A stretch of 46,129 bases of DNA from Candidatus Saccharimonadota bacterium (GTDB lineage Bacteria; Patescibacteriota; Saccharimonadia; Saccharimonadales; Saccharimonadaceae): NCBI GenBank assembly GCA_030529135.1, contig JAUMXO010000007.1, positions 1 through 46,129 of the forward strand, in the 5' to 3' direction. Made by a program: the position numbers and the translations under genes. How positions within the stretch are numbered: the stretch's first letter is position 1; each line of letters begins with the position of its first letter. The notes below the pieces were generated by a model that worked only from the letters and a program-made list of their open reading frames with translations, searched no databases and was not told the DNA's origin. Below, in pieces: positions 1 to 8,497 of this stretch.

Positions 1-66
1 GGCAGGACTTGAACCCACGACACGCGGTTTTGGAGACCGCTGCTCTACCAACTGAGCTACACCCCT
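1..66 (-). tRNA. tRNA-Trp (anticodon CCA), 3' end outside window
   Basis: On the minus strand the molecule starts at 66 with acceptor strand AGGGGTG. It then shows a D-arm with the usual AGCTCAGTTGGTAGAGC pattern, an anticodon stem around the loop CTCCAAA (anticodon CCA, tryptophan), and the T-loop TTCAAGT. The window begins at the first base of the 3' acceptor strand, so the last six acceptor bases, the discriminator and any encoded CCA are missing. Confidence 0.93.
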
Positions 67-96
67 AGGTGCCTGAATACATTTTAGCACAATTGG

Positions 97-105
97 TGTT
101 ATAAT
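97..105 (+). promoter_or_regulatory. Extended -10 promoter, putative leaderless start
   Basis: TG at 97-98 and TATAAT at 100-105. The ATG at 112 begins 7 bases after the last T, where transcription should start, and no Shine-Dalgarno sequence can fit. Confidence 0.7.
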
Positions 106-111
106 AAAAGT

Positions 112-978
112 ATGGAGCTCAGGCGTCGGAATAAAATCAGGATCCATATTGTTGTTTTGGCGGTTTTATTTACATTGCTTGGTGTGCTGCTATTTTCTTT
201 AATCGGAGTCTTAATGGCTTCCGATATAATTGCAGCTGAGGCAAAAACGGGGAAAGAAAACGTGGAATGCGATTTTTGCGCGGAATTAGTGGAACAAATT
301 AGACAAGAAGAAGAGGCGGCAAAGGCGGCAGAGAGGGCTAAAAAACTTGCAGAGGCACGCGGAGTGATCTATTTAACTTTCGACGATGGACCCGGCGATT
401 TTACTAATGCCCTTTTAGATATTTTAGATAAATATGAAGTGAAGGCTACTTTCTTTGTAACTGGACGCGGTGATGACGCAGTAATCAGACGCGAGGACGA
501 GGAAGGGCATACCGTGGCACTTCATACCTGGTCGCATAACTATGCATACATATATGCAAATACAAATAATTATTTTGCAGATCTCTCGCAAGTGGCCGAA
601 AGAGTAAAAAATATTACCGGAAAAGACATTAAGTTGGTGAGATTTCCAGGGGGAAGCTCTAACCTAGTGTCAAGACGTTACGATGGCAAAACCAAAATCA
701 TGACCACTCTATCCCGCGAGTTAGAAGCAAGAGGCTACCAATATTTTGACTGGAATGTAGATTCAGATGATGCTGGGCGAGCTAATTCTTCTGATACCGT
801 ATACACAAATGTAGTTACGCATCTTAAAGATGGACCAAACGTAGTTTTACAGCACGATATCAAGCCATATTCTGTGGAAGCGGTCGAGCGAATCATTCAG
901 TATGGCAACGAGAATAATTTTGTATTTGATAAATTAGAACTTGACTCCCCCACAGTTCACCACTCGCTAAATAACTAA
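112..978 (+). CDS. Membrane-anchored polysaccharide deacetylase (NodB/CE4 domain)
   Basis: This is a predicted extracytoplasmic carbohydrate esterase 4 enzyme, 288 aa. It would remove acetyl groups from N-acetylglucosamine units of peptidoglycan or another polysaccharide. An N-terminal membrane segment (about residues 12-36) acts as anchor or signal. A short charged, Ala/Glu-rich linker follows (62-84), then the NodB domain. Motif 1 is TFDDGP (89-94, catalytic base and metal Asp). Motif 2 is HTWSH (138-142, metal-binding histidines). Motif 3 is RFPGG (177-181). All metal ligands of the family are present, so it should be active. It is transcribed from its own -10 box with no leader. Downstream are an unrelated kinase and protease gene. 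Whether it acts on its own wall or on a host bacterium's wall cannot be told from the sequence. Confidence 0.88.
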   Translation: MELRRRNKIRIHIVVLAVLFTLLGVLLFSLIGVLMASDIIAAEAKTGKENVECDFCAELVEQIRQEEEAAKAAERAKKLAEARGVIYLTFDDGPGDFTNALLDILDKYEVKATFFVTGRGDDAVIRREDEEGHTVALHTWSHNYAYIYANTNNYFADLSQVAERVKNITGKDIKLVRFPGGSSNLVSRRYDGKTKIMTTLSRELEARGYQYFDWNVDSDDAGRANSSDTVYTNVVTHLKDGPNVVLQHDIKPYSVEAVERIIQYGNENNFVFDKLELDSPTVHHSLNN

Positions 979-1002
979 AACTTGCATTCATTATTTTTTT
1001 TG

Positions 1003-1011
1003 TGATATAAT
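1003..1011 (+). promoter_or_regulatory. Extended -10 promoter, putative leaderless start
   Basis: TG 1003-1004 and TATAAT 1006-1011. The ATG at 1021 starts 10 bases after the box, with no Shine-Dalgarno sequence between. Confidence 0.62.
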
Positions 1012-1020
1012 GGATTTTAT

Positions 1021-1515
1021 ATGGAAGGTAATAAGTCTAAACCAAGAGCTTTACTCGTTTTCGGAGCGCCGTGTAGTGGAAAGTCGACTTTCAGCGATAA
1101 ATTTGCAGAAAGGTTTGATTTGGCAGTCTATGATTTCGATGAGCTGAAGGCCAAATATCGTTTGACCAGAAAAAATATATTATTAATTATTAAATTAATC
1201 GCACGCACTGGTAAGACTATTATTATTGAGGGTGGTTTGTCTACCGAAAAAGATCGTGAAGAGATCCGTAATTTACTAAGGGCTGCTGGCTATGAACCGT
1301 CTCTTATTTGGATTCAAACTGATGTTACTACCATTCGTAATCGTTTAAAACTTCGTTATAAAACCGTGTCAAAAGCTAAAGAGGTTTACGATTCTGAAGT
1401 GAGCGCGATGGAAGCTCCTTCTGAATTAGAATATCCAATTATTTTATCTGGTAAGCACACTTTTGAAACTCAGACCAAGCACGTTTTGGCTGGGCTTGCT
1501 GAAGTAGTAAAATAG
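1021..1515 (+). CDS. P-loop kinase-like protein (AAA_33 / zeta-toxin-like fold)
   Basis: This is a 164-aa cytoplasmic protein with a clear Walker A motif, GAPCSGKST (15-23). A YDFDELK stretch (37-43) sits where P-loop kinases of the AAA_33, gluconate-kinase and zeta-toxin group carry the substrate-binding Asp. Later come a hydrophobic strand (IIIEGG, 67-72) like Walker B and an arginine-rich lid region (RNRLKLRYK, 106-114). The fold is that of a small-molecule or polynucleotide kinase. The substrate is not identifiable and no antitoxin partner is adjacent, so I do not call it a toxin. It starts without a leader from the -10 box at 1006. The next gene begins 10 bases after its stop and probably shares the transcript. 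Confidence 0.7.
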   Translation: MEGNKSKPRALLVFGAPCSGKSTFSDKFAERFDLAVYDFDELKAKYRLTRKNILLIIKLIARTGKTIIIEGGLSTEKDREEIRNLLRAAGYEPSLIWIQTDVTTIRNRLKLRYKTVSKAKEVYDSEVSAMEAPSELEYPIILSGKHTFETQTKHVLAGLAEVVK

Positions 1516-1525
1516 AGGCTTCCCA

Positions 1526-2071
1526 GTGATATTCACTGACGATGAATTTGGTGAAGTAGTAGTAAGAAAAAATGCCTGGTCTAGAGGGATAAAATTTTCC
1601 GTCTCTACTTCGGGCAGACTTTCAATGTCGGTACCTAAAAATACGCCAAATTTTTTAATAAAAAGATATTTGAAATTAAATCGTGAGACCATCAAGGAAA
1701 AGTTGCCAGTGAGAGATCCTGCTTCACAAAAAACCCGGGACTATCAAAAAAGAATTTTAATGAAAAAAGCCCGTGAATATTTGCCTTACAGACTAGAATA
1801 TTATGCGAAATTATATGGCTACTCTTATGACAAATGTCGTCTGACCCATGCCAATACTAGATGGGGAAGTTGTTCATCTAGAAAAACAATTTCTTTAAAT
1901 ATTGGACTCATGAAATTGCCGGTGCAACTAAGAGATTACGTAATTTTACATGAATTAGCACATCTTAATCACATGGACCACTCAAAAGCTTTTTGGACAG
2001 AAGTAGGTTCGCATGATAAAAATTATAAATCTCATGATAAAAAATTAAAAATGTTTAGTCCTGGAGTATGA
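1526..2071 (+). CDS. YgjP/SprT-like zinc metallopeptidase (DUF45 family)
   Basis: A 181-aa protein starting at GTG, 10 bases after the kinase-like gene, so probably co-transcribed. It carries HELAH at residues 142-146, followed by H149 and H152 in the NHMDHSKAFW stretch. This is the signature of the YgjP-like metallopeptidase group: HExxH with a downstream third ligand. The TRWGSCSSRK motif (111-120) before the active site is also typical of that family. There is no signal peptide or membrane segment, so it is likely cytoplasmic. In other bacteria the gene is often linked to restriction or DNA-processing functions, but its substrate is unknown. The zinc site is intact here, unlike those in DnaX and RecR in this window. 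Confidence 0.85.
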   Translation: MIFTDDEFGEVVVRKNAWSRGIKFSVSTSGRLSMSVPKNTPNFLIKRYLKLNRETIKEKLPVRDPASQKTRDYQKRILMKKAREYLPYRLEYYAKLYGYSYDKCRLTHANTRWGSCSSRKTISLNIGLMKLPVQLRDYVILHELAHLNHMDHSKAFWTEVGSHDKNYKSHDKKLKMFSPGV

Positions 2072-2107
2072 TTTTTTATTAAACCTCTACCATTTTCATT
2101 TAGCTTA

Positions 2108-2116
2108 TGCTACAAT
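2108..2116 (+). promoter_or_regulatory. Extended -10 promoter with Shine-Dalgarno leader
   Basis: TG 2108-2109 and TACAAT 2111-2116. A strong AAAGGAGG (2123-2130) precedes the GTG at 2135. The predicted leader is only about 12 bases, almost entirely the ribosome-binding site. Confidence 0.6.
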
Positions 2117-2134
2117 TAAACAAAAGGAGGTGTA

Positions 2135-2623
2135 GTGGAGCTAAAGCGCGGACATGATTGGCGTAGGCTTGTGAGCATACTTTATGTGTTGGCTTTTTCT
2201 GTGTATCTAATTATCGGCCTCCAACCAGTCGAGGCTAGAAATTATGATATTTCTGGTGAGGTAACCATTCCTAGTATTAACCTTAATTCTGCCGTAACCA
2301 CACTCACTTTAAATAACAATCGTCTAGATACACCGGATACGATTGTTGGGAGTTATTCTAGAAATAATAAAATTTTCTTAATCGGCCATTCTTCTACGGT
2401 TTTTAAAAACCTCCACCTAGTGAAGCTAGGTGATGTAATTTATTATAAAAACAAAATTTATAAAATTATCGGAACGGAAACTTTAGCAAAATCACAAATT
2501 GATATGAATGAAATACTTACACCTACTAAGCAAAATACCCTAGTAATCATGACTTGCGCTGGTGAAGATCTTGGTGGTGGTGATGCCACACATAGATTAA
2601 TCGTAACGGCAGTTGAAAAATAA
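2135..2623 (+). CDS. Sortase family transpeptidase
   Basis: A 162-aa cysteine transpeptidase that would anchor surface proteins to the cell wall. It has one N-terminal membrane segment (about 11-30), then the sortase barrel. The catalytic residues are all recognisable: His85 in IGHSST, Cys141 in the VIMTCAGE stretch (the TLxTC motif) and Arg154 in HRLIV. It is short, near the minimum for class D/E/F-like enzymes, with no extra domain. The GTG start is fixed by AAAGGAGG five bases upstream. It converges with the GH97 gene, whose stop is 3 bases away. I found no LPxTG protein in the window; the large FISUMP protein ends without such a motif, so its substrates are elsewhere. Confidence 0.9.
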   Translation: MELKRGHDWRRLVSILYVLAFSVYLIIGLQPVEARNYDISGEVTIPSINLNSAVTTLTLNNNRLDTPDTIVGSYSRNNKIFLIGHSSTVFKNLHLVKLGDVIYYKNKIYKIIGTETLAKSQIDMNEILTPTKQNTLVIMTCAGEDLGGGDATHRLIVTAVEK

Positions 2624-2626
2624 ATT

Positions 2627-4588
2627 CTAGATTTTCTTTAGTGACACCGCAAATCCGCCACCTGGCGCCATGTAAATATCTAGACTGTCGCTTCTGCCGA
2701 CATGTTTTTCTAGTATATTGATGCCGAATGGGTTGTCGCGAAAATGGGCGTCTTCAGAATCCGTATAAATAGTAGCATAGTAGCTGCCCTCATCTAGAAA
2801 ATCTAGATTGACATGAACTCTCCGCCCAGTACCATTTGTAACTCCGCCAATATACCAATTTGGCGTATAACGATCTTTCCTCGCTACTATATAATATTCG
2901 CCAATTTCACCGGCTAGCGGCACGCTACGTTCAAAATTTGTAGGGACTTCGCGAATAAAATTAAACACCTTAGGGAAACGTTCTTCGTAAATAAACGGAC
3001 GATCTGCCGCCATCGCCATACCCGAATAGATTGTGACAAAATATGCAGCTTGACGAGCTAGAGTAGTAGAAATGCGTTTGACGCTATTTTTGATATCAAA
3101 AATCCCATTAGTATAGTCCATGCCGCCAGACAAAAGCCGAGTGTATGGCAATAGACAGGCGTGAGAAGGCTGCAGAGCGCCGCCCTCATACTCTTGACCG
3201 CGTGCACCCTCGCGAGATAAAAGATTTGGCCAAGTGCGTTCGATACCCGTGCCTTTAATCGGTTCATGAATATCGAGACAGATTTTTTTCTTAGCTGCAA
3301 GCTCGACGGTTTTCTGATAGTGTTTGACGCCGAGTTGGGAATGATGATATTCACGACGCCCATTGATCGTAATCATACTTCCAGCGTAACCAGTTTTTAT
3401 ATAATGGACGTTGTTAGCGGCGTAATAATTATAGGCATCTTCTAATTGATTTTCGTAATTATCAATAAAACCGACGGTTTCGTGATGGCCAACGATTTCG
3501 ATATTCTTTGCGGCAGCATAGCGTGCGACTTCTGGTAAATCAAAATCTTTTGTGGCGACGGTAAATTTATTATTGATGCCATTTTCAAGCCAATCACCTT
3601 CCCAACCTTCATTCCATCCTTCAATAAGAAGGCCTTTTATACCAAGACGTACTGCGGCATCGATATATTCTTTGGCGTGGGCGGTAGTAGCTCCATGACG
3701 TTCACCGGGCGCCCATGTCCATTCGCCGACATACATAGCCCACCAAATGCCGATAAATTTAAGAGTTTCTACCCAACTAAAATCTTCCGATGGCGGATCG
3801 TTTAAACAATACATCGTACGATTCGTCGTCAGTTCGATAGCGGAGTTTGCAATCATAACTAATCGCCACGGGGTTTGAAATGGCAGGTTAACATGAGCTT
3901 TGCTACCATCAGAAAGTGGCGTAATGTCAGAAGAAAGGATTTGGTCGTGATTTAATTTAATAGTCATGGAACCATAATCGTACAAGGCTGCCTCGTGAAT
4001 CGATAGATAAAAACCGTTTGGAGTCTTGATAGTCAGGGGTGTATGGACAGAATTTTTAAGATCATATACGGTGCAGCGTTCGTAATTATATTCATAACGA
4101 TCAGGTTGATAAGCCGGAATTTGCCAAACGGAGGCATTTAAATCAATATTAAATTCTGTCAATTCATCTTTGATGACGACTTGACTAAACTTTGGTTGAG
4201 GCGGAATTTCGTAGCGAAAAGCCACTGCATTATCAAAAACCCGAAACCGTATCGTATAAATACGATGGGCTTTGCTAGCTTCAGCTAGATAAAAAACACC
4301 TTCTGTATACGTATTGTTAATATACCGATCTTCGCCCCATAGCATTTCAATCATTTCTTGATGGCGACTACTGCGACTACGGATTAATTTAAGACGGTTA
4401 TGTAAAGGCTCTTCACCGCTAATGGTAATGTCTAAACGAGATCTTTTAACAATTGGTTTGTTATCTCTAGTGACGTCATAAAAAACTTGGCTATTTTTTA
4501 AAATAAACTGGCATTTCGTTCTGCCATCAGGAGAAAAAATAGTTTTTTCGGCTTCGTCTTTTTGGAACCATTTTACCCACCACGTCAT
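2627..4588 (-). CDS. Glycoside hydrolase family 97 (SusB-like alpha-glucosidase/galactosidase)
   Basis: A 653-aa protein covering the N-terminal beta-sandwich (about 15-270), the catalytic barrel (about 275-550) and the GH97 C-terminal domain. Family landmarks are EWTWAPGERHG (289-299), GLLIEGWNEGWEGDW (319-333), GHHETVG (367-373) and HEPIKGTG (441-448). The block SREGARGQEY (458-467) follows. By alignment from memory to Bacteroides SusB, Glu370, Glu442 and Glu466 match the bases and acid of the inverting enzyme. It would release glucose from alpha-glucans, or galactose in the retaining subgroup, and I cannot choose between them. It has no signal peptide, unlike the periplasmic Bacteroides enzymes, so it should act on imported oligosaccharides in the cytoplasm. 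A glucan phosphorylase lies at 22.5 kb. It is leaderless from a -10 box only 6 bases upstream. Confidence 0.9.
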   Translation of the reverse strand: MTWWVKWFQKDEAEKTIFSPDGRTKCQFILKNSQVFYDVTRDNKPIVKRSRLDITISGEEPLHNRLKLIRSRSSRHQEMIEMLWGEDRYINNTYTEGVFYLAEASKAHRIYTIRFRVFDNAVAFRYEIPPQPKFSQVVIKDELTEFNIDLNASVWQIPAYQPDRYEYNYERCTVYDLKNSVHTPLTIKTPNGFYLSIHEAALYDYGSMTIKLNHDQILSSDITPLSDGSKAHVNLPFQTPWRLVMIANSAIELTTNRTMYCLNDPPSEDFSWVETLKFIGIWWAMYVGEWTWAPGERHGATTAHAKEYIDAAVRLGIKGLLIEGWNEGWEGDWLENGINNKFTVATKDFDLPEVARYAAAKNIEIVGHHETVGFIDNYENQLEDAYNYYAANNVHYIKTGYAGSMITINGRREYHHSQLGVKHYQKTVELAAKKKICLDIHEPIKGTGIERTWPNLLSREGARGQEYEGGALQPSHACLLPYTRLLSGGMDYTNGIFDIKNSVKRISTTLARQAAYFVTIYSGMAMAADRPFIYEERFPKVFNFIREVPTNFERSVPLAGEIGEYYIVARKDRYTPNWYIGGVTNGTGRRVHVNLDFLDEGSYYATIYTDSEDAHFRDNPFGINILEKHVGRSDSLDIYMAPGGGFAVSLKKI

Positions 4589-4594
4589 GTTTTT

Positions 4595-4617
4595 ATTATA
4601 TCATATCGTGATATAAT
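4595..4617. promoter_or_regulatory. Palindromic divergent promoter pair (GH97 and CapA-like genes)
   Basis: A perfect 9-base inverted repeat, ATTATATCA and TGATATAAT, is separated by 5 bases. It provides an extended -10 box on each strand: TATAAT read from 4600 to 4595 on the minus strand and from 4612 to 4617 on the plus strand. Each is followed 7 bases later by an ATG (4588 minus, 4624 plus). The whole intergenic space is 35 bases. Confidence 0.75.
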
Positions 4618-4623
4618 ATGAGT

Positions 4624-6114
4624 ATGGGAAGACGACGAAAAACTGGATTAAAAATTTTCTTAGGTTTAATAGGGTTCGCAATTGTGTTTGTGGGTGTATT
4701 TTTTGGAGTACAGTTTTTTACTAAAACTGGATTTTTCAAAATTCCGGGGGTAGTTTATTATGATGATAGTTTGAGTTCCGAAGAGAGAACGATACTAGAA
4801 GATATTTTTACGAAAGACGTAGTGCTGGATAAAGACGTACATATAAGTGCTCGTAATTCTTTAGAACTTGGATTGATACCGAAAAATGAATTCTTATATA
4901 ATATATATCTACCCGTGACAGACTTTTATAGTTCCGAGACTGATTTATCCGTAGAGACAGTAGCGGAAGCTTTTGATAGTGGTTTTCAGGAAACCAATAA
5001 TTTTTCTTTGATACCTTTTTCGGACTTAGATTTTTCCAAGAAGCTACTTTCTCTAAACGGTAAATATTATCTCGACGATTTTAATGAAGGCGGAATATAT
5101 AGAGTCATTAGTTTTGAATCCGAAAAATATGACGAGGAAATTAAACCACTAGTAGCAGATAAATTAACCAAAACTTTTCCGACAAAAGATACCGTTTTAA
5201 CTTTCGCACAAACTGGCGTAACCGCACTTTCTAGGCGCATGAACACTAGACTAAATACCGTGGGTGGTGATGCGACTTATTTTGCAGCTGAGATTGGGCC
5301 ATTTTTGTCCGCATTTGATATTACACATACCTCCAATGAATCGTCTTTCACTGACTATGCTTCTGGATCTAATATTTGCTCTGATAAAAGATTTATCGAC
5401 ACTCTAACTACTATCGGTCTAGATATAGTGGAGTTGACCGGTAATCACAATCAAGATTGCGGTAACCAGGCTGCGATAGATACAATTGATACTTATATCG
5501 AAAAAGGTATTGATATCGTGGGTGGTGGCAAAAACGCCGATGAAGCCAAAAAACCGCTGGAACTTTCCAAGAAAAATACTAACATTACAATGTTAGCTTT
5601 TAATCAATCTACTGGTGGGGCAACACGTGGAAATACTCCAGGTGCTAATCAATATTACGAGGAAGTGGCCGCTGAGCAGATTAGGGAAGCGAAAGCTAGA
5701 GGGGATTTGGTGATTGTAGATATACAATATTATGAATGTAGTGCCTATGCTTCCTCCTACGAAGATCCAATTTGCGATGCAGCTGATTCATCGGCGGGAG
5801 ATCAGATAGGATTTTTTAGACACTTGATTGATCTTGGTGCAGACGTAGTAGTGGGGACTAGCGCACATCAGGCTCAGACTTTTGAATTGTATGGTGATGG
5901 AGTAATTTATTACGGCTTGGGTAATTTGTTTTTTGACCAGACCGACTGGCCTGGAACTACTAGAAGTTTAGTATTATCGCATTATTTCTATGAGGGTAAA
6001 TTATTGCAGACTAAACTTGTTGGCACTGTATATGGAAATGATATGCAGACCAAGCTGCTGGATGCTGACACGATGAAGTGGTGGATTGAGAGATTAGTGA
6101 AGGTGAGGCCGTAA
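4624..6114 (+). CDS. Membrane-anchored CapA/PGA_cap family protein
   Basis: A 496-aa protein with one N-terminal membrane segment (about residues 9-32), an unassigned region (about 35-190) and a C-terminal PGA_cap domain (about 195-470). The domain has the metallophosphatase-like fold of poly-gamma-glutamate capsule protein CapA. Recognisable pieces are VELTGNHNQDCG, VGGGKNADEA and VVVGTSAHQAQ followed by YYGLGNLFFDQ. These hold the Asn-His and His-x-x-Gln residues of the family. There is no capB or capC nearby, so a poly-glutamate capsule is not supported; a lone CapA-like protein may hydrolyse or process another surface polymer. I chose ATG 4624 over the ATG at 4618 because 4618 abuts the -10 box, while 4624 is 7 bases after it, at the expected transcription start. 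Confidence 0.82.
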   Translation: MGRRRKTGLKIFLGLIGFAIVFVGVFFGVQFFTKTGFFKIPGVVYYDDSLSSEERTILEDIFTKDVVLDKDVHISARNSLELGLIPKNEFLYNIYLPVTDFYSSETDLSVETVAEAFDSGFQETNNFSLIPFSDLDFSKKLLSLNGKYYLDDFNEGGIYRVISFESEKYDEEIKPLVADKLTKTFPTKDTVLTFAQTGVTALSRRMNTRLNTVGGDATYFAAEIGPFLSAFDITHTSNESSFTDYASGSNICSDKRFIDTLTTIGLDIVELTGNHNQDCGNQAAIDTIDTYIEKGIDIVGGGKNADEAKKPLELSKKNTNITMLAFNQSTGGATRGNTPGANQYYEEVAAEQIREAKARGDLVIVDIQYYECSAYASSYEDPICDAADSSAGDQIGFFRHLIDLGADVVVGTSAHQAQTFELYGDGVIYYGLGNLFFDQTDWPGTTRSLVLSHYFYEGKLLQTKLVGTVYGNDMQTKLLDADTMKWWIERLVKVRP

Positions 6115-6152
6115 TCCGCTGATTTAGCCACTTGTCATTATTATACCGCTCG

Positions 6153-6161
6153 TGATATAAT
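6153..6161 (+). promoter_or_regulatory. Extended -10 promoter with Shine-Dalgarno leader
   Basis: TG 6153-6154 and TATAAT 6156-6161. TAAAGGAGGT ends at 6180, four bases before the ATG at 6185. This is a canonical leadered gene, in contrast to its leaderless neighbours. Confidence 0.68.
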
Positions 6162-6184
6162 AATATACATTAAAGGAGGTTCTT

Positions 6185-7534
6185 ATGAATTTTATTCATG
6201 TTTTGGTTATTGCAGTAGCAATACTAACAATCTTGGCTGCCGTCGCTTTAGTGTTTGGCAGTTCCAAAACTGAACGTACGCATAGCTTGTCTTTCTTCGT
6301 AGCCGCGATTGGTGAAGTTATTTGGGCAGTTTCCATTGCAATATTTTTATCGCTCGGAAATAGCGAATTTGATGCTAGAATTGCTCCGTGGTTAGTGAAA
6401 GGAATCTATATTGGCGCAATCATTATGGACTCTGCAATTCTTGCTTATGTTTCCTGGAAATACCGATGGGGGAAAATATTAACAACTCTATTTTCGATTA
6501 CAGGAATTGCGCTTGCAACGATATTTATTTACGATCCTTCAATTCTGTACTCCGAAATAATTCTGACTGGAGATTCACCATCGGTCAGTATTGATACTAG
6601 CAAGTGGTTTTATTACGCCTACATAATATATTTTTGCCTTTTAATCCCCTCCTTTTGTTTATCACTCTTTTATAGAATTCGCCACACCTCAGACAAAAAA
6701 GCTAAGCGTGGATATCTATTCTTTTTGATAGGCTTAGCGGTGGCTGGTGGACTATCTGGCGTATTTGATTTAATTATGCCACTCAGTAGATATGATTTAA
6801 TTTGGGTAGGACCACTCGCTATTGGATTAATTATTCTTGGTTTTTATTTTGCAATCCTAAAATACAAAATGGTACCAATGAATGCTTCCTGGCTTAAAAC
6901 TTTGTCATCTGTCGTAATCATAAGCGGTGCATTTATATCTTATCTCTTAATTTTTCATTTAGTGTTTATTGCGCTCTTCAAAGTGCCAACTCCGTCTTAT
7001 CAGGTAGTGCTTCTGAATTTTATCATGATTGCAATTGTGCTCTTACTGATGCCAGCGTTCTCGGAAATTATTGATTTAACTAAATCCCTTATTTCGACTA
7101 AACAGATAGATCTCCCATATATAGTAAAGAAGATTTCCGTAATAGACGGGAAAAAATCCACTTTGAAAGAAATTTCATCGTTCTTGGCTGAGCATATGCA
7201 TTTTTCTTATATAGGTTTTATTATTGATGGCAAGTTTTATGTTGCAGATGACTGCAAAATCTCCGCAGAAGTTATTAAAGAAATCGAGGAAATGCCAATT
7301 CCGCAACATGGTGCATGGCAAAATACTTCTTCGCTAAAAAACTCAGCGATAAAAGATTTTAATATTTCTCGTATTGCAGTGTTAACTGGCTCTAATGGCG
7401 AAGTAATTGGGCAAATGATATTCGGGAAATCTGATGTCAAATCTTCTCTTGACAATAAAGAGCTGGCGAAGATCATGATGATAGTTAGTTTAATAGGGGT
7501 TATTATTGAAGATGGCGGCCGCAGCAACTCTTAA
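6185..7534 (+). CDS. Polytopic membrane sensor-like protein without kinase domain (HK-type 7TM region plus GAF-like tail)
   Basis: A 449-aa protein. About seven membrane helices fill residues 3-225 in the pattern of the N-terminal 7TM module of histidine kinases. Two more hydrophobic helices follow (about 232-292), then a soluble tail (about 305-445). The tail resembles a GAF-type sensor: YIGFIIDGKFYVADD, then ISRIAVLTGSNGEVIGQMIFG. No HisKA or ATPase motif, GGDEF or effector domain follows, so it looks like a sensor that has lost, or never had, its output. The Shine-Dalgarno site AAAGGAGGT fixes the start. Its 3' end overlaps the start of the CAP-domain gene by 23 bases, implying translational coupling. 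Function is unknown; the domain reading is by eye. Confidence 0.65.
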   Translation: MNFIHVLVIAVAILTILAAVALVFGSSKTERTHSLSFFVAAIGEVIWAVSIAIFLSLGNSEFDARIAPWLVKGIYIGAIIMDSAILAYVSWKYRWGKILTTLFSITGIALATIFIYDPSILYSEIILTGDSPSVSIDTSKWFYYAYIIYFCLLIPSFCLSLFYRIRHTSDKKAKRGYLFFLIGLAVAGGLSGVFDLIMPLSRYDLIWVGPLAIGLIILGFYFAILKYKMVPMNASWLKTLSSVVIISGAFISYLLIFHLVFIALFKVPTPSYQVVLLNFIMIAIVLLLMPAFSEIIDLTKSLISTKQIDLPYIVKKISVIDGKKSTLKEISSFLAEHMHFSYIGFIIDGKFYVADDCKISAEVIKEIEEMPIPQHGAWQNTSSLKNSAIKDFNISRIAVLTGSNGEVIGQMIFGKSDVKSSLDNKELAKIMMIVSLIGVIIEDGGRSNS

Positions 7535-8477
7535 ACACACAAAGATGACAATCTTGTTATCCGTAAATGCAGCTGCTATTTTGATTGCTGGAGTTTTAAT
7601 AGCTGGAGCAATTTTCTTAAATGGCGGATTAGATTTTAAGGTGGTAGGTGAACGCACTGATGAAGTTAACGAGTCCATCGATCAGGCTGCTCTTATTGAC
7701 GCAGAAAGCAACAGTGAAACAGAACTAACTGAAGCTCAAAAAAATTATGTCACCTCTGTACATACTAATGAAGGAATGGATTCTGAGCCGGTGCCGGATG
7801 GAGAGCTTTGGGCGGGTGATTCAATCATTTTATACCAAACCGCCAATATAGATATTTGCGTAGGAGGCGACTTGCAGAATTTAGGCGATATGTACTGGCA
7901 AACTAGTAACACCGACGTGATATCGGGCTTTTATCCTTCTGCTAGAACATGGCTCGGGTATTCATCAGATACGTGTAGATTTCCAATCGTGAAAGGGGTA
8001 GGAAAAACCACCATTACTGCCGGTACTTACGATGGTACTAGAAGAGATAGTATAGACGTAATAGTACTAGAAGTGCCTATGGATAAATGGAAGTATGAAG
8101 TTCTCTCTCTCGTCAATCAAGAGAGGGTTAGAAATGGACTTTCAAAATTGACCTGGGGTGATACCTGTGCTGATGCCGCGGAAATAAGGGCAGAGGAAAT
8201 CGTACAACTCTACTCACATACCCGTCCTGATGGTAGCTCTTGGGATACTGCTTGCGTAGAGCCAAGTGATAACTATATTGCATACACTGAAGGTGAAAAT
8301 TTGGTAGCAGGTAATTCTGCGGTTTCACCAGAAACAGCAGTGGCAGCCTGGATGAATTCCGAAAAGCATCGTGAAAATATTTTAAATCCTAATTATACTA
8401 AGCTTGCAATAGGTTTTCATTTCGATGAAAACACTAAATATAAAACCCATTGGTCACAATACTTTTCAAATTTCTAG
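7512..8477 (+). CDS. CAP/SCP-domain extracellular protein with Ig-like (BIG2-type) module
   Basis: A 321-aa secreted or membrane-anchored protein. After an N-terminal membrane helix (about 14-36) and an acidic linker comes an Ig-like stretch (about 95-195). It has the BIG2 pattern YWQTSNTDVISG and VKGVGKTTITAGTYDG. The C-terminal CAP domain (about 200-321) has LVNQERVRNGLSKL, the histidine of YSHTRPDG, YTEGENLVAG and HRENILNP. These supply the His and Glu residues of the CAP cavity. Bacterial CAP proteins are surface proteins of uncertain activity. I chose ATG 7512; a TTG two codons earlier (7506) is possible. It overlaps the membrane sensor gene upstream and is followed by a strong terminator at 8498. 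Confidence 0.87.
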   Translation: MAAAATLKHTKMTILLSVNAAAILIAGVLIAGAIFLNGGLDFKVVGERTDEVNESIDQAALIDAESNSETELTEAQKNYVTSVHTNEGMDSEPVPDGELWAGDSIILYQTANIDICVGGDLQNLGDMYWQTSNTDVISGFYPSARTWLGYSSDTCRFPIVKGVGKTTITAGTYDGTRRDSIDVIVLEVPMDKWKYEVLSLVNQERVRNGLSKLTWGDTCADAAEIRAEEIVQLYSHTRPDGSSWDTACVEPSDNYIAYTEGENLVAGNSAVSPETAVAAWMNSEKHRENILNPNYTKLAIGFHFDENTKYKTHWSQYFSNF

Positions 8478-8497
8478 CCATATTCTGGACATTAAAA

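Noticed and set aside
1444-1695. Minus-strand open frame across the kinase-like and peptidase genes
   Set aside because: It lies entirely opposite two well-supported genes and has no promoter or ribosome-binding site; similar antisense frames elsewhere in the window were dropped for the same reason.
1021-2071. Toxin-antitoxin reading of the P-loop kinase-like gene and its neighbour
   Set aside because: The partner is a YgjP-like metallopeptidase, not an antitoxin, and the P-loop fold is shared by many harmless kinases.
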